From Bacillota bacterium (GTDB taxonomy: Bacteria; Bacillota; Clostridia; DSM-8532), in the NCBI GenBank assembly GCA_023446675.1, contig JAEXPO010000700.1, positions 1-7,409 on the forward strand: a DNA stretch of 7,409 nt, written 5' to 3'. Below, one piece after another: positions 1 through 5,834 of this stretch (its first letter is position 1; each line of letters begins with the position of its first letter). The position numbers were made by a program, and so were the translations under genes. Below the pieces are notes generated by a model. The model did not search any database. It was not told where the DNA came from and saw nothing but the letters and a program-made list of their open reading frames with translations.

Positions 1-225
1 GATCAGTGCCTGGTGGATGTAACGGGCATCACAGGGGCCGTGAATGTGGGAGACGAGGCGGTTTTAATCGGTGCTCAGGGCCGGGAAACCCTTTTGGCCG
101 ATGAACTGGCAGGTCTTATGGGTACCATTCCCTACGAAACGGTCTGTGCTATAGGAAGGCGAATCCCCCGGGTCTATCTGCGAAACGGACAGGTTGAGGC
201 TGTTCAAAATTTCCTTATTCCCTGA
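1..225 (+). CDS. alr: Alanine racemase, C-terminal end (partial)
   Basis: This is the last 74 residues of a PLP-dependent alanine racemase, which interconverts L- and D-alanine in the cytoplasm to supply D-Ala for peptidoglycan. The 5' part lies outside the window. The visible part is the C-terminal beta-barrel domain. It opens with DQCLVDVT, the end of the family's MDQ(C/T)M-type active-site segment. [12 protein letters not shown], the ADELA helix, GTIPYETVC and [11 protein letters not shown] follow in the usual order. The frame is open from base 1 and stops at TGA (223-225), a normal end for the family. Downstream lies a 305-base gap and then mazF, the common Bacillota neighbourhood of alr. 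I see no convincing terminator after the stop. Identity is secure from the motifs, but the catalytic lysine and tyrosine are not in the window. Confidence 0.95.
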   Translation, partial: DQCLVDVTGITGAVNVGDEAVLIGAQGRETLLADELAGLMGTIPYETVCAIGRRIPRVYLRNGQVEAVQNFLIP

Positions 226-399
226 AGGGCAATGGGGCTTTATTGCGGTTATCAGGACGGCTGGTTTGAATAATGCAATGAAGGCTGTACCGAGGTTTCA
301 AGACGGTTGATTTGCCGGGGTTATGTATAGCAAGGCGGGAAATGTGGAAGAATGCTGATATGGAAATCTATTGAAAGGGAAACGTAACCTTATTTTAAT

Positions 400-429
400 T
401 TGACGCTTCTGAAGGACACTCCTTATAAT
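400..429 (+). promoter_or_regulatory. Predicted sigma-A-type promoter for mazF
   Basis: The -35 box is TTGACG (400-405) and the -10 box is a perfect TATAAT (424-429), with an 18-base spacer. Transcription would start near 436 and give a leader of about 95 bases before the mazF start. A second, weaker candidate overlaps it upstream: TTGAAA (371-376) and TTTAAT (394-399) with a 17-base spacer. The prediction comes from sequence match only. Confidence 0.6.
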
Positions 430-458
430 GGGGGCAGGAGCTTTTATCTTAATTACGG

Positions 459-473
459 ATGACGTAAAGTCAT
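459..473. repeat. Short inverted repeat in the mazF leader
   Basis: ATGAC (459-463) and GTCAT (469-473) form a perfect 5-base inverted repeat around a 5-base centre, about 30 bases downstream of the -10 box. It could be an operator half-site pair or a small leader hairpin, but a repeat this short may be chance. Confidence 0.3.
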
Positions 474-530
474 TCACTAATGTGAAGGGGTCATGCATTG
501 TAGGTTAATTCATACCAAGGAGTGATTCAT

Positions 531-893
531 TTGCTGGTAAGAAGAGGCGATATCTATTATGCAGACTTAAGCCCTGTGGTGGGCTCCGAACAGGGCGGAA
601 TACGACCGGTTCTGGTAATTCAGAACGACATAGGCAACAAATTCAGCCCCACTGTGATTGTTTCCGCTATTACATCACAGTTGGACAAGGCCCGATTACC
701 TACCCATATTGAAATTACGGGTGAAAACTACGGCCTCAACAGAAATTCCGTAATCCTTCTGGAACAGGTTCGTACGATTGATAAAAGAAGGCTTCGTGAA
801 AAAGCGGGGCATCTGGACGACCTTTTGATGAAAAACGTTGATCATGCGCTGCGCACCAGCTTTGGCCTGAGCGTTACTACATACGTGCAGTGA
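531..893 (+). CDS. ndoA: MazF/EndoA-type mRNA interferase toxin
   Basis: This is a 120-residue type II toxin endoribonuclease of the MazF/PemK family, which cuts mRNA at a specific short sequence. It closely resembles Bacillus NdoA, which cleaves UACAU. The TTG at 531 is chosen as start because AAGGAG (517-522) lies 8 bases upstream. A GTG at 522 opens the same frame but overlaps that RBS. With the TTG start the protein begins [13 protein letters not shown] and numbers like Bacillus NdoA. Arg25 ([12 protein letters not shown]) and Thr48 (SAITSQ) then fall at the known catalytic positions, so the active site looks intact. The C-terminal half carries [16 protein letters not shown], also characteristic. 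The next gene starts 37 bases downstream and is probably co-transcribed, with a shared terminator at 1591. The cognate antitoxin expected directly upstream is absent. Confidence 0.93.
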   Translation: MLVRRGDIYYADLSPVVGSEQGGIRPVLVIQNDIGNKFSPTVIVSAITSQLDKARLPTHIEITGENYGLNRNSVILLEQVRTIDKRRLREKAGHLDDLLMKNVDHALRTSFGLSVTTYVQ

Positions 894-930
894 GCAGGGC
901 AGGCGCATACCGAAGGGAGACTAAAGAAAA

Positions 931-1515
931 ATGAGCAAGATGAAAATGAATATGCCCCGCTTTGTACTGGCAACGGTAGTCAGCTTAGGGATACTGGGAG
1001 TATCGGTTTACGGCGCCAGCGAGCCTGGCAGCGATTCGGATCCTCTGGTTGCAAAAAGCTATGTGGATCAGCAGATTGCCTATGTTGTGAGCCTGGTTTC
1101 CGGTAGTTCCGGTTCAGGTTCTTCCAGCGGGGGTACGGTGGATTCAACCGCTCTGGCCCAGCTGCAAACGGATGTTGGCGATCTTACCAAGTTTGTGCTG
1201 GATACCATTAATGAAAACACCGCTCTGAAACAGAGGGTATCGGCTTTAGAAAGCGGATTTGCCGTTGTAGAGGCGAAAAAGGGTCAGACCGTTATTCTCT
1301 CAGGAGGCTCGGAAGCCATTCTCCGTACGGGAAAGGCTACTGCGCTTAAAGGTGAAAACGGGCTTATGATTGATGCAAGCGGCGGAGTGGATCTCACGGA
1401 CGGCGCCAATGTTCCCCTGCAGCATATCCTTCTTTCCTCCCGTTCCGACGGTAGAGGCCTTAAAATTACAGCCGACGCCTTCCTGCTTATACGCGGCACG
1501 TATACCATAAAGTAA
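931..1515 (+). CDS. Exported coiled-coil protein of unknown function
   Basis: I do not recognise a named family for this 194-residue protein. Residues 1-9 are basic, and 10-27 form a hydrophobic segment followed by VYGAS. That suits either a signal peptide cleaved near residue 29-30 or an N-terminal membrane anchor, so it acts outside the membrane. SEPGSDSDPLV and AKSYVDQQI come next, then a Gly/Ser-rich linker (57-69). A probable coiled coil spans about 72-113 (LAQLQTDVGDLTKFV...LKQRVSALES). The C-terminal domain (114-194) has no hydrophobic segment long enough to cross the membrane and is rich in beta-type stretches (KKGQTVILSGGSEAILRTG, ITADAFLLIRGTYTIK). The start at 931 has an AAGGGAG-like RBS at 913-919. 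It follows mazF by 37 bases and ends before the strong terminator. A structural envelope or cell-surface role is inference. Confidence 0.85.
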   Translation: MSKMKMNMPRFVLATVVSLGILGVSVYGASEPGSDSDPLVAKSYVDQQIAYVVSLVSGSSGSGSSSGGTVDSTALAQLQTDVGDLTKFVLDTINENTALKQRVSALESGFAVVEAKKGQTVILSGGSEAILRTGKATALKGENGLMIDASGGVDLTDGANVPLQHILLSSRSDGRGLKITADAFLLIRGTYTIK

Positions 1516-1590
1516 TTGTTCCGGCAGATTTTCGTGTATTAATAACACGCAGCCAGAATGAAATCAGAAAAATTACAGTAATAAAATTAA

Positions 1591-1626
1591 GGAGTTGCTG
1601 CAAAAAAAATGCGGCAACTCCTTTTT
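1591..1626 (+). terminator. Strong rho-independent terminator
   Basis: A 12-bp stem (1591-1602 with 1610-1621, one G·T pair) beginning GGAGTTGC and closing GCAACTCC encloses an all-A loop (1603-1609). It is followed by TTTTT (1622-1626). It ends the mazF/coiled-coil transcription unit 75 bases after the stop codon. Confidence 0.92.
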
Positions 1627-1706
1627 GCTCCCGAGTGAATGGCTTAATATTGTTTTAAATGGGCCAAATCAGAAGGCAATACCTCTCAAGCTATTTATGC
1701 CAAGGC

Positions 1707-1737
1707 TTGACATCCATGCTGCCTTTAATGTAAAAAT
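1707..1737 (+). promoter_or_regulatory. Candidate promoter for the alpha/beta hydrolase
   Basis: A perfect -35 box TTGACA lies at 1707-1712. The -10 region is only approximate: TAAAAA at 1731-1736 after an 18-base spacer, preceded directly by TG. It lies between the terminator at 1591 and the hydrolase start at 1786, where a promoter is needed because the upstream unit is terminated. TACAAT (1743-1748) is another possible -10 but has no matching -35. Confidence 0.45.
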
Positions 1738-1785
1738 AAATGTACAATAATTAGAGCATAACTCACAGATAAACGAGGTTATAAA

Positions 1786-2643
1786 ATGTTTGTACGCAAT
1801 AAAAGAACAGTTGCCAAGCTTGGAAAAATTGCAATAGTCCTCCTAGCTGTCTATGTATTGGTATGTTCGGGTTTGTTTCTGTTTCAGGAGAAATTAATTT
1901 TTCCTTCACCCAAATTGTCTGAGGATGCAAGCGCTGCCTATCAAGAAATAGATAATATTGAAGATGTTGAACTGAAAATGAAGGACGGGAATAATTTAAG
2001 GGGCTGGTTTATACATAACTCCGATAACAATAAATCCAATTTGCTCCTTTATTTTGGTGCCAATGCAGAAGAAGTCTCACTTATTATTCCTAAAATGGCG
2101 AAGTTTCAAAATTGGTCTGTTGCACTTATTAATTATAGAGGCTACGGAAAAAGTGACGGCATACCTAATGAACAGTTACTATTTAGTGATTCTTTGGAAA
2201 TATATGATTATTTTTCAAGCAGAGAGGATGTAAATAAGAGCAATATCATCGTAATGGGAAGAAGTATCGGAACAGGTGTGGCAACCTATTTATCGGAAAA
2301 AAGAGATGCGGCAGCTACGGTTCTTGTTTCACCTTTTGATTCATTAAGCAGTGTCATAAAAGAAAAATGTCCGGTATTACCTGTTAACCTAATTCTCAAA
2401 AATAAATTCGATTCTCTCAGCCGTGCCCCATTAATTAAATCTCCTCTCTTAATTATTACAGGTACTGAAGATAAGCTGATACCGGTAGTGCATTCAAAAA
2501 AGCTTGGAGACAGCTGGGGAGGAGAGGTTACATATAAAAGCATTATTGGCGAAGGACATAATTCCATTGACGATGTGGAGGAATATTGGAATATCATTGA
2601 CGGGTTTCTGAATGAAAAGGAAACATCTGCAAACATAAATTAA
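1786..2643 (+). CDS. Membrane-anchored alpha/beta hydrolase, Bem46/ABHD13-like
   Basis: This 285-residue serine hydrolase has one N-terminal membrane helix (about 14-33) followed by FQEKLIFPSPKL, typical of Bem46/ABHD13-like proteins. The catalytic domain should face outward or sit at the membrane surface. Motifs in order are YFGANAEE (oxyanion region, 89-96, where many relatives have HGNA), NYRGYGKSDG (116-125), the nucleophile elbow GRSIGTG with Ser160, FPVNL-like packing at PVLPVNLILKNKF, Asp229 in TGTEDKLIP, and His258 in GEGHNS. The triad Ser160-Asp229-His258 is complete and the length is normal. GAGG (1775-1778) is the RBS, 7 bases before ATG. The substrate cannot be read from sequence; esters or thioesters are typical for the fold. 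Base composition is clearly more AT-rich than flanking genes: 23 of 60 bases at 2041-2100 are G/C, against 34 of 60 at 4621-4680 in the glycosyltransferase. This suggests separate acquisition. Confidence 0.88.
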   Translation: MFVRNKRTVAKLGKIAIVLLAVYVLVCSGLFLFQEKLIFPSPKLSEDASAAYQEIDNIEDVELKMKDGNNLRGWFIHNSDNNKSNLLLYFGANAEEVSLIIPKMAKFQNWSVALINYRGYGKSDGIPNEQLLFSDSLEIYDYFSSREDVNKSNIIVMGRSIGTGVATYLSEKRDAAATVLVSPFDSLSSVIKEKCPVLPVNLILKNKFDSLSRAPLIKSPLLIITGTEDKLIPVVHSKKLGDSWGGEVTYKSIIGEGHNSIDDVEEYWNIIDGFLNEKETSANIN

Positions 2644-2675
2644 CAAACCGCTCTAAGTGAAGGGGATGAATTGTG

Positions 2676-2717
2676 TACTCCTTCGGCAGGGTTTATGCCG
2701 GTAACGAATGAGGAGTA
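2676..2717. repeat. Interrupted inverted repeat after the hydrolase
   Basis: TACTCCT (2676-2682) pairs with AGGAGTA (2711-2717). Inside it CGGCA (2684-2688) pairs with TGCCG (2696-2700) around a 7-base loop, leaving 10 unpaired bases on the 3' side. It has no T-run of its own and sits directly before the terminator hairpin at 2719. It could be an RNA 3'-end structure or the relic of an element end. Confidence 0.5.
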
Positions 2718-2718
2718 A

Positions 2719-2747
2719 GTGCCTTAAGAGGACAGGGCACCTTTTTT
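2719..2747 (+). terminator. Rho-independent terminator after the hydrolase
   Basis: GTGCCTT (2719-2725) pairs with AGGGCAC (2734-2740), including one G·T pair, with an 8-base loop followed by C and TTTTTT (2742-2747). It lies 75 bases after the hydrolase stop and overlaps the 3' end of the opposing truncated gene. Confidence 0.72.
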
Positions 2748-3068
2748 GCGTCTATACGACAGAAAAATTATACTTCCCTTGACCATCCCCAGAAGCAGCA
2801 GTGCAACAGATGAAAGTAGTGCGAGCCAGCCTGCGTCGGGAGAATAATTGATGGTAAAGGCCCAGGGCACTTCCTTACCCCGAACAACGGCCAAAGAAAA
2901 ACCTGGAATACGACAATCCCTCATCATAGACTGAACATAACTGTCTATCCGGGAATAATCCGCATTGGCAGTCACGTTCGTACCGGAATCCTGTGCGGTT
3001 GCTGTTAATGAAAAAATCATAAGGGTACAACAAATAAGTAAAGTTAAATTCAAAATGTGATTTTTCAT
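2724..3068 (-). pseudogene. Serine hydrolase (beta-lactamase family) with catalytic core deleted
   Basis: The reading frame is intact for 114 residues but covers only the two ends of a serine hydrolase of the beta-lactamase/penicillin-binding class, usually several hundred residues long. Residues 1-26 are a signal peptide (MKNHILNLTLLICC... ending SLTATAQ). The next stretch, IDSYVQSMMRDCRIPGFSLAVVRGKE, is the normal start of the hydrolase domain. The reading then jumps to VPWAFTINYSPDAGW, followed by a membrane helix (LALLSSVALLLLGMVKGSIIFL) and a basic tail SYRRKK, which is the C-terminal membrane part of longer relatives. The SxxK nucleophile, YxN and KTG motifs are all missing, so it cannot be an active enzyme. 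The start at 3068 has AAAGGG (3081-3076) 7 bases upstream. It begins 2 bases after the stop of another minus-strand frame, as in an operon. An in-frame internal deletion is the simplest explanation. A secreted or membrane micro-protein with a new role cannot be excluded. Confidence 0.7.
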
Positions 3069-3070
3069 AA

Positions 3071-3235
3071 TCAATCCCTTTCTGCAAGAATATCTCTGAT
3101 TGTAGCATTCCGGGAAACAGGCCACCAGTGTCCGCTGTCATAAGAAAAGTCATGATTGTCCGCAGGAATTGTCATATCTGTAGGGTCAGTCCCTACTTCC
3201 ATATCACGGCAACCGCCCACTCCGACATATATTGA
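3071..3235 (-). pseudogene. C-terminal remnant of an unidentified protein
   Basis: Reading leftward on the minus strand, this frame encodes SIYVGVGGCRDMEVG, then TDPTDMTIPADNHDF, SYDSGHWWPVSRN and ATIRDILAERD before TGA at 3073-3071. The composition (paired Trp, Asp/Pro/Gly-rich turns) looks like a real globular protein end rather than shadow coding. The stop lies 2 bases before the ATG of the truncated serine hydrolase, an operon-like spacing that supports it. No start is visible. The frame stays open further upstream, to a TTA near 3343, but there it is merely antisense to the glycosyltransferase. The true edge of homology is therefore unknown, and I set it at the last convincing codon. I do not recognise the family. 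The 5' part was probably removed by the rearrangement that placed the glycosyltransferase here. Confidence 0.5.
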
Positions 3236-3280
3236 ATGAGAATGAATCTCACAGCCTTCGGGCTTGAAAGGATTCAGTGC

Positions 3281-5797
3281 ATGGCGGCTGATGAAAACCG
3301 TAAACTGGCTTTCTTTGTAAAACCGGGTTTTGAGGACTGTTTAGGGGGGCTGAAAGAGGCTCTGGCTTCGGATTACGAGGTCAGGCAATTTGTTGTGGAA
3401 CGGGAAAGTCAGGTTGACGAGGGAATGGAGTGGGCCAATATCGTCTGGTTCGAGTGCTGTGACGAGCTTGCAGTCTATGGCAGCCGTTGCAGGGCGGCAC
3501 TGGAAAAGCCCGTCATTATAAGGCTTATGGGAAGCGAGGCCTTCACCGAGATTCCTTCCTCCGTATCATGGGAAAATATTGATCGTGCCCTCTTCACGGC
3601 AGAGCACCTCCGGAATTATTCTGTTGGAAAATTTGGAATACCTCTGCACAAAACTTTTATACTTCCCACTGGCCTTCAGCTTAAAAAGTTCAAATTTAAG
3701 GCAAGAGGGCCGGGCCACAAGGTAGCCTTTTATGGTGAGCTTGGTTCACACGATGGTTCGTTTCTTATGCTTCACGCGTTTAAAGCCATGTACCAGAAAA
3801 ACCGGGAGCTTAGCTTTCATCTTGCAGTCCTCTTTCAGGATGAGCAGGATGTGCTTTATTTTCAGCACCTGACAGAAGGGCTGGGCTTATCGGGCCATGT
3901 GTTTCTGGAAAAAAGAAATAAGGGCGGTAAGCCGGACGAAGAACAAGCCTGGCTTGACCGGTGGTTGGAGGACAAAAGCTTTTATCTTTGTGCCGGAAGG
4001 CTCCAGCTTCAGGATGAGGGCGTTATTATGGCTATGGCGAAAGGCATTAAGCCAATCATTCATCATAGCCTGGGAGCAGATAACTATTTTCCTGAAGACT
4101 TGCTGTTCTACACGCCGGAGGAGGGAGGGGCCCTTCTTAACGGACCCTATGATTCCAGGCGTTACAGGCACTTTGCCCTTGACCGGTACGATGTGGGAAG
4201 CCTTTTACCTTCTATTAAGGAGCTATTAACCCGGCTTTCAGAGATTTCCAAGGAAAAGCCGCTGGTAAGTGTGGTTATGGCTGTTGCCAACGGAGAAAAG
4301 CTTATTGCAGAATCCATTTCATGTGTTTTATCCCAAACCTATGACAGGCTGGAGCTTATTATAGTGGACGACGGCTCCACCGACAAAACTTCCACCATTG
4401 TCAAAGGCTTTAGCGATACCCGCATACGCTATATAAAAAGAAGGCGGGCAGGTCTTAACGAAGCATTGAAGGCCGGTTACAAGGCTGCGGTGGGCAAATT
4501 TGTAACCAGGGTGGACTGGACAGACAGGGTAGATAAGGATTATATCGATCTTTGTGTGGATGCCATGAATAAGGACTTTTCCCTTAAATTCGTATACACG
4601 GACTTTTATGAAACGGACGAAAAGGGGGAGCTGCTTAGCATCACAGGCCTGCGAAGTTTGGGAGACCCTCTGGAGCTCATTTTTCTTATGATAGCCTCCT
4701 TTTCCTCCATAATCCCGGATAAAGCCTTTTGGCGGGCGGATTACACCGAGACGATCCTTTTAAATGCGCTGGAGGAGAGCATCCCCTTCTACGCGGATAA
4801 TCTTTTGTCCGCACCCTTTGAGCATATCCCTATCCCCCTTTACGGCATGGTAACCCTTTCCGATGAGGAGGAGGCCCTGCATGATGAAGAGGAGGATCAG
4901 TTCCGGGAAACCCTTGGAATGATCAAATGCGTGGATCTGCTTTTCAGAAAATACATACTTCAAATGAACATAACAGGTGATTTTAATATTAAGGAAATGC
5001 ATTATTACCGACTCATGAGCGAGTATTTTCTCAATCATGCCCAAAATGTACCTGCAGGACAGGAATGGCTCAACCGTCTGTTTCTGGAGGAGGCCTGCCT
5101 GTGGCTTAATAAAATGTCCGGTGCGGGAATAAGAGATTATGCCAATCACCGTATATTGCTGGTTTGCTCAGATGAAGAAGGCCAAAGCTTCGGCAAGTCT
5201 TCCAAAGACACGCATATTCGTCTTCTGGAGACAGGCTTGAGGGATAATCGCATTCCTGTGAAAAAGGCATTCTACACCTCGGATGGGGGAGAGCTGTTCG
5301 GCATGACGGAGGTTAGGGCCTGTTTCGGCCTGGATGATGAAGATGCTCTTCTCATAGACGATTCGGATATGTCCTTTTATGTTTTGGTTTACTCCATTAT
5401 GCATAAGCTGGAGGCTAAGCTGGAAAAGCTTTTAGAGGGAGGCTTTATAAGCGTTATCCACTGTCAGGATATCTTAAGCGTAAGGAGTGTGTCAGCCGTT
5501 CTTGAAAGGCTGGGAATGGCTATCCCTATTATATTGACACATCATGGCTCCTTCGTTAACGAAGGGCTTGAAAGGGGCACGCTAAAGCCTCAAGGCCAGG
5601 CTGTCCTGTATTTCAGGGAATTTGAAAAAAAAGCGCTTGCCCAGGCAGGAGCAATTATTACCCTTAACAAGGATCAGGCCCGCCAATTGAAGACGCTGTA
5701 TCCGGATAGACCGGCGGCTGTAGAAACCGTTTTAGAGGATATGAATCCCCGAAGCTACGTTCGATCCCTGCTCCAACACTACGACAAGCTGCTTTAA
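3281..5797 (+). CDS. Multidomain glycosyltransferase (GT-B-like + GT2 + partial GT-B)
   Basis: This large 838-residue cytoplasmic enzyme has three glycosyltransferase segments. Residues 1-320 resemble a GT4/GT-B protein: FFVKPGFEDC at the start, the linker FILPTGLQLKKF, then VAFYGELG and DEGVIMAMAKGIKPII. The last matches the donor-site EAMA-G-PVI motif, but with Met where the Glu before AMA is usual. Residues 327-560 are a GT2/GT-A domain: PLVSVVMAVANGEKLI, SCVLSQTYDRLELIIVDDGSTD (Asp363-Asp364), and VTRVDWTDRVD in place of the usual D-A-D-D metal-binding motif. Residues 622-838 (HRILLVCSDEEG, IHCQD, ILTHHGSF, AGAIITLNKDQARQL) look like only the acceptor half of a second GT-B fold, with no donor-binding half. 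The ATG at 3281 is chosen because AAAGGA (3267-3272) lies 8 bases upstream. ATGs at 3236 and 3242 in the same frame lack an RBS. A role in surface polysaccharide or glycoprotein glycan synthesis is inferred, and substrates are unknown. Confidence 0.87.
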   Translation: MAADENRKLAFFVKPGFEDCLGGLKEALASDYEVRQFVVERESQVDEGMEWANIVWFECCDELAVYGSRCRAALEKPVIIRLMGSEAFTEIPSSVSWENIDRALFTAEHLRNYSVGKFGIPLHKTFILPTGLQLKKFKFKARGPGHKVAFYGELGSHDGSFLMLHAFKAMYQKNRELSFHLAVLFQDEQDVLYFQHLTEGLGLSGHVFLEKRNKGGKPDEEQAWLDRWLEDKSFYLCAGRLQLQDEGVIMAMAKGIKPIIHHSLGADNYFPEDLLFYTPEEGGALLNGPYDSRRYRHFALDRYDVGSLLPSIKELLTRLSEISKEKPLVSVVMAVANGEKLIAESISCVLSQTYDRLELIIVDDGSTDKTSTIVKGFSDTRIRYIKRRRAGLNEALKAGYKAAVGKFVTRVDWTDRVDKDYIDLCVDAMNKDFSLKFVYTDFYETDEKGELLSITGLRSLGDPLELIFLMIASFSSIIPDKAFWRADYTETILLNALEESIPFYADNLLSAPFEHIPIPLYGMVTLSDEEEALHDEEEDQFRETLGMIKCVDLLFRKYILQMNITGDFNIKEMHYYRLMSEYFLNHAQNVPAGQEWLNRLFLEEACLWLNKMSGAGIRDYANHRILLVCSDEEGQSFGKSSKDTHIRLLETGLRDNRIPVKKAFYTSDGGELFGMTEVRACFGLDDEDALLIDDSDMSFYVLVYSIMHKLEAKLEKLLEGGFISVIHCQDILSVRSVSAVLERLGMAIPIILTHHGSFVNEGLERGTLKPQGQAVLYFREFEKKALAQAGAIITLNKDQARQLKTLYPDRPAAVETVLEDMNPRSYVRSLLQHYDKLL

Positions 5798-5820
5798 TCG
5801 CCCCATCACGGTTTAAAGGC

Positions 5821-5834
5821 AAAGCCCGGGCTTT
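5821..5834. terminator. Palindrome between convergent genes, possible weak bidirectional terminator
   Basis: AAAGCCCGGGCTTT is a perfect 14-base palindrome sitting between the glycosyltransferase stop (5797) and the end of the convergent AraC gene, whose stop codon overlaps it. As RNA it gives a 5-bp stem with a CCGG loop. There is no proper T-run on either strand, so termination would be weak. Confidence 0.4.

Larger units (their letters stand above)
226..530. other. Gene-poor gap between alr and mazF; no antitoxin found
   Basis: In Bacillota this position usually carries a small ribbon-helix-helix antitoxin gene (EndoAI/CopG type) that ends just before mazF. All plus-strand frames here are broken by frequent stops. 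ATG-initiated readings such as the one at about 322 run only about a dozen codons, and none resembles a RHH protein. A 66-codon minus-strand frame (298-498) has no recognisable content. The gap does contain a good promoter (400-429), a short inverted repeat (459-473) and the mazF ribosome binding site (517-522). A weak GCAAT/ATTGC hairpin at 229-246 lacks a T-run. Confidence 0.7.

Noticed and set aside
229..246. GCAAT/ATTGC hairpin as an alr terminator
   Set aside because: The stem is only 5 bp and has no T-run after it.
298..498. Minus-strand 66-codon frame between alr and mazF as a possible antitoxin
   Set aside because: It has no RHH-like content, is oriented against the toxin, and overlaps the predicted mazF promoter.
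522..530. GTG at 522 as the mazF start
   Set aside because: It overlaps the AAGGAG ribosome binding site. The TTG at 531 has correct spacing and gives the family's usual N-terminus and catalytic residue numbers.
1284..1548. Minus-strand open frames opposite the coiled-coil protein gene
   Set aside because: They are antisense shadows of a gene with a clear RBS and signal peptide, and have no recognisable motifs.
2875..3153. Alternative minus-strand frame of 92 codons across the decayed island
   Set aside because: It runs out of frame with both the serine-hydrolase ends and the C-terminal remnant, which have protein-like content. It looks like a chance frame.
3228..3233. TATATT as a -10 box for the glycosyltransferase
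   Set aside because: No acceptable -35 box at 16-18 bases upstream, so not listed as a promoter.
3236..3280. ATG at 3236 or 3242 as the glycosyltransferase start
   Set aside because: Neither has an RBS, while the ATG at 3281 has AAAGGA 8 bases upstream and begins close to the first beta strand of the domain. The extra 15 residues also overlap the minus-strand remnant region.
3887..5404. Several open frames inside the glycosyltransferase gene on both strands
   Set aside because: They overlap a continuous 838-codon gene with recognisable domains and have no RBS or family motifs of their own.
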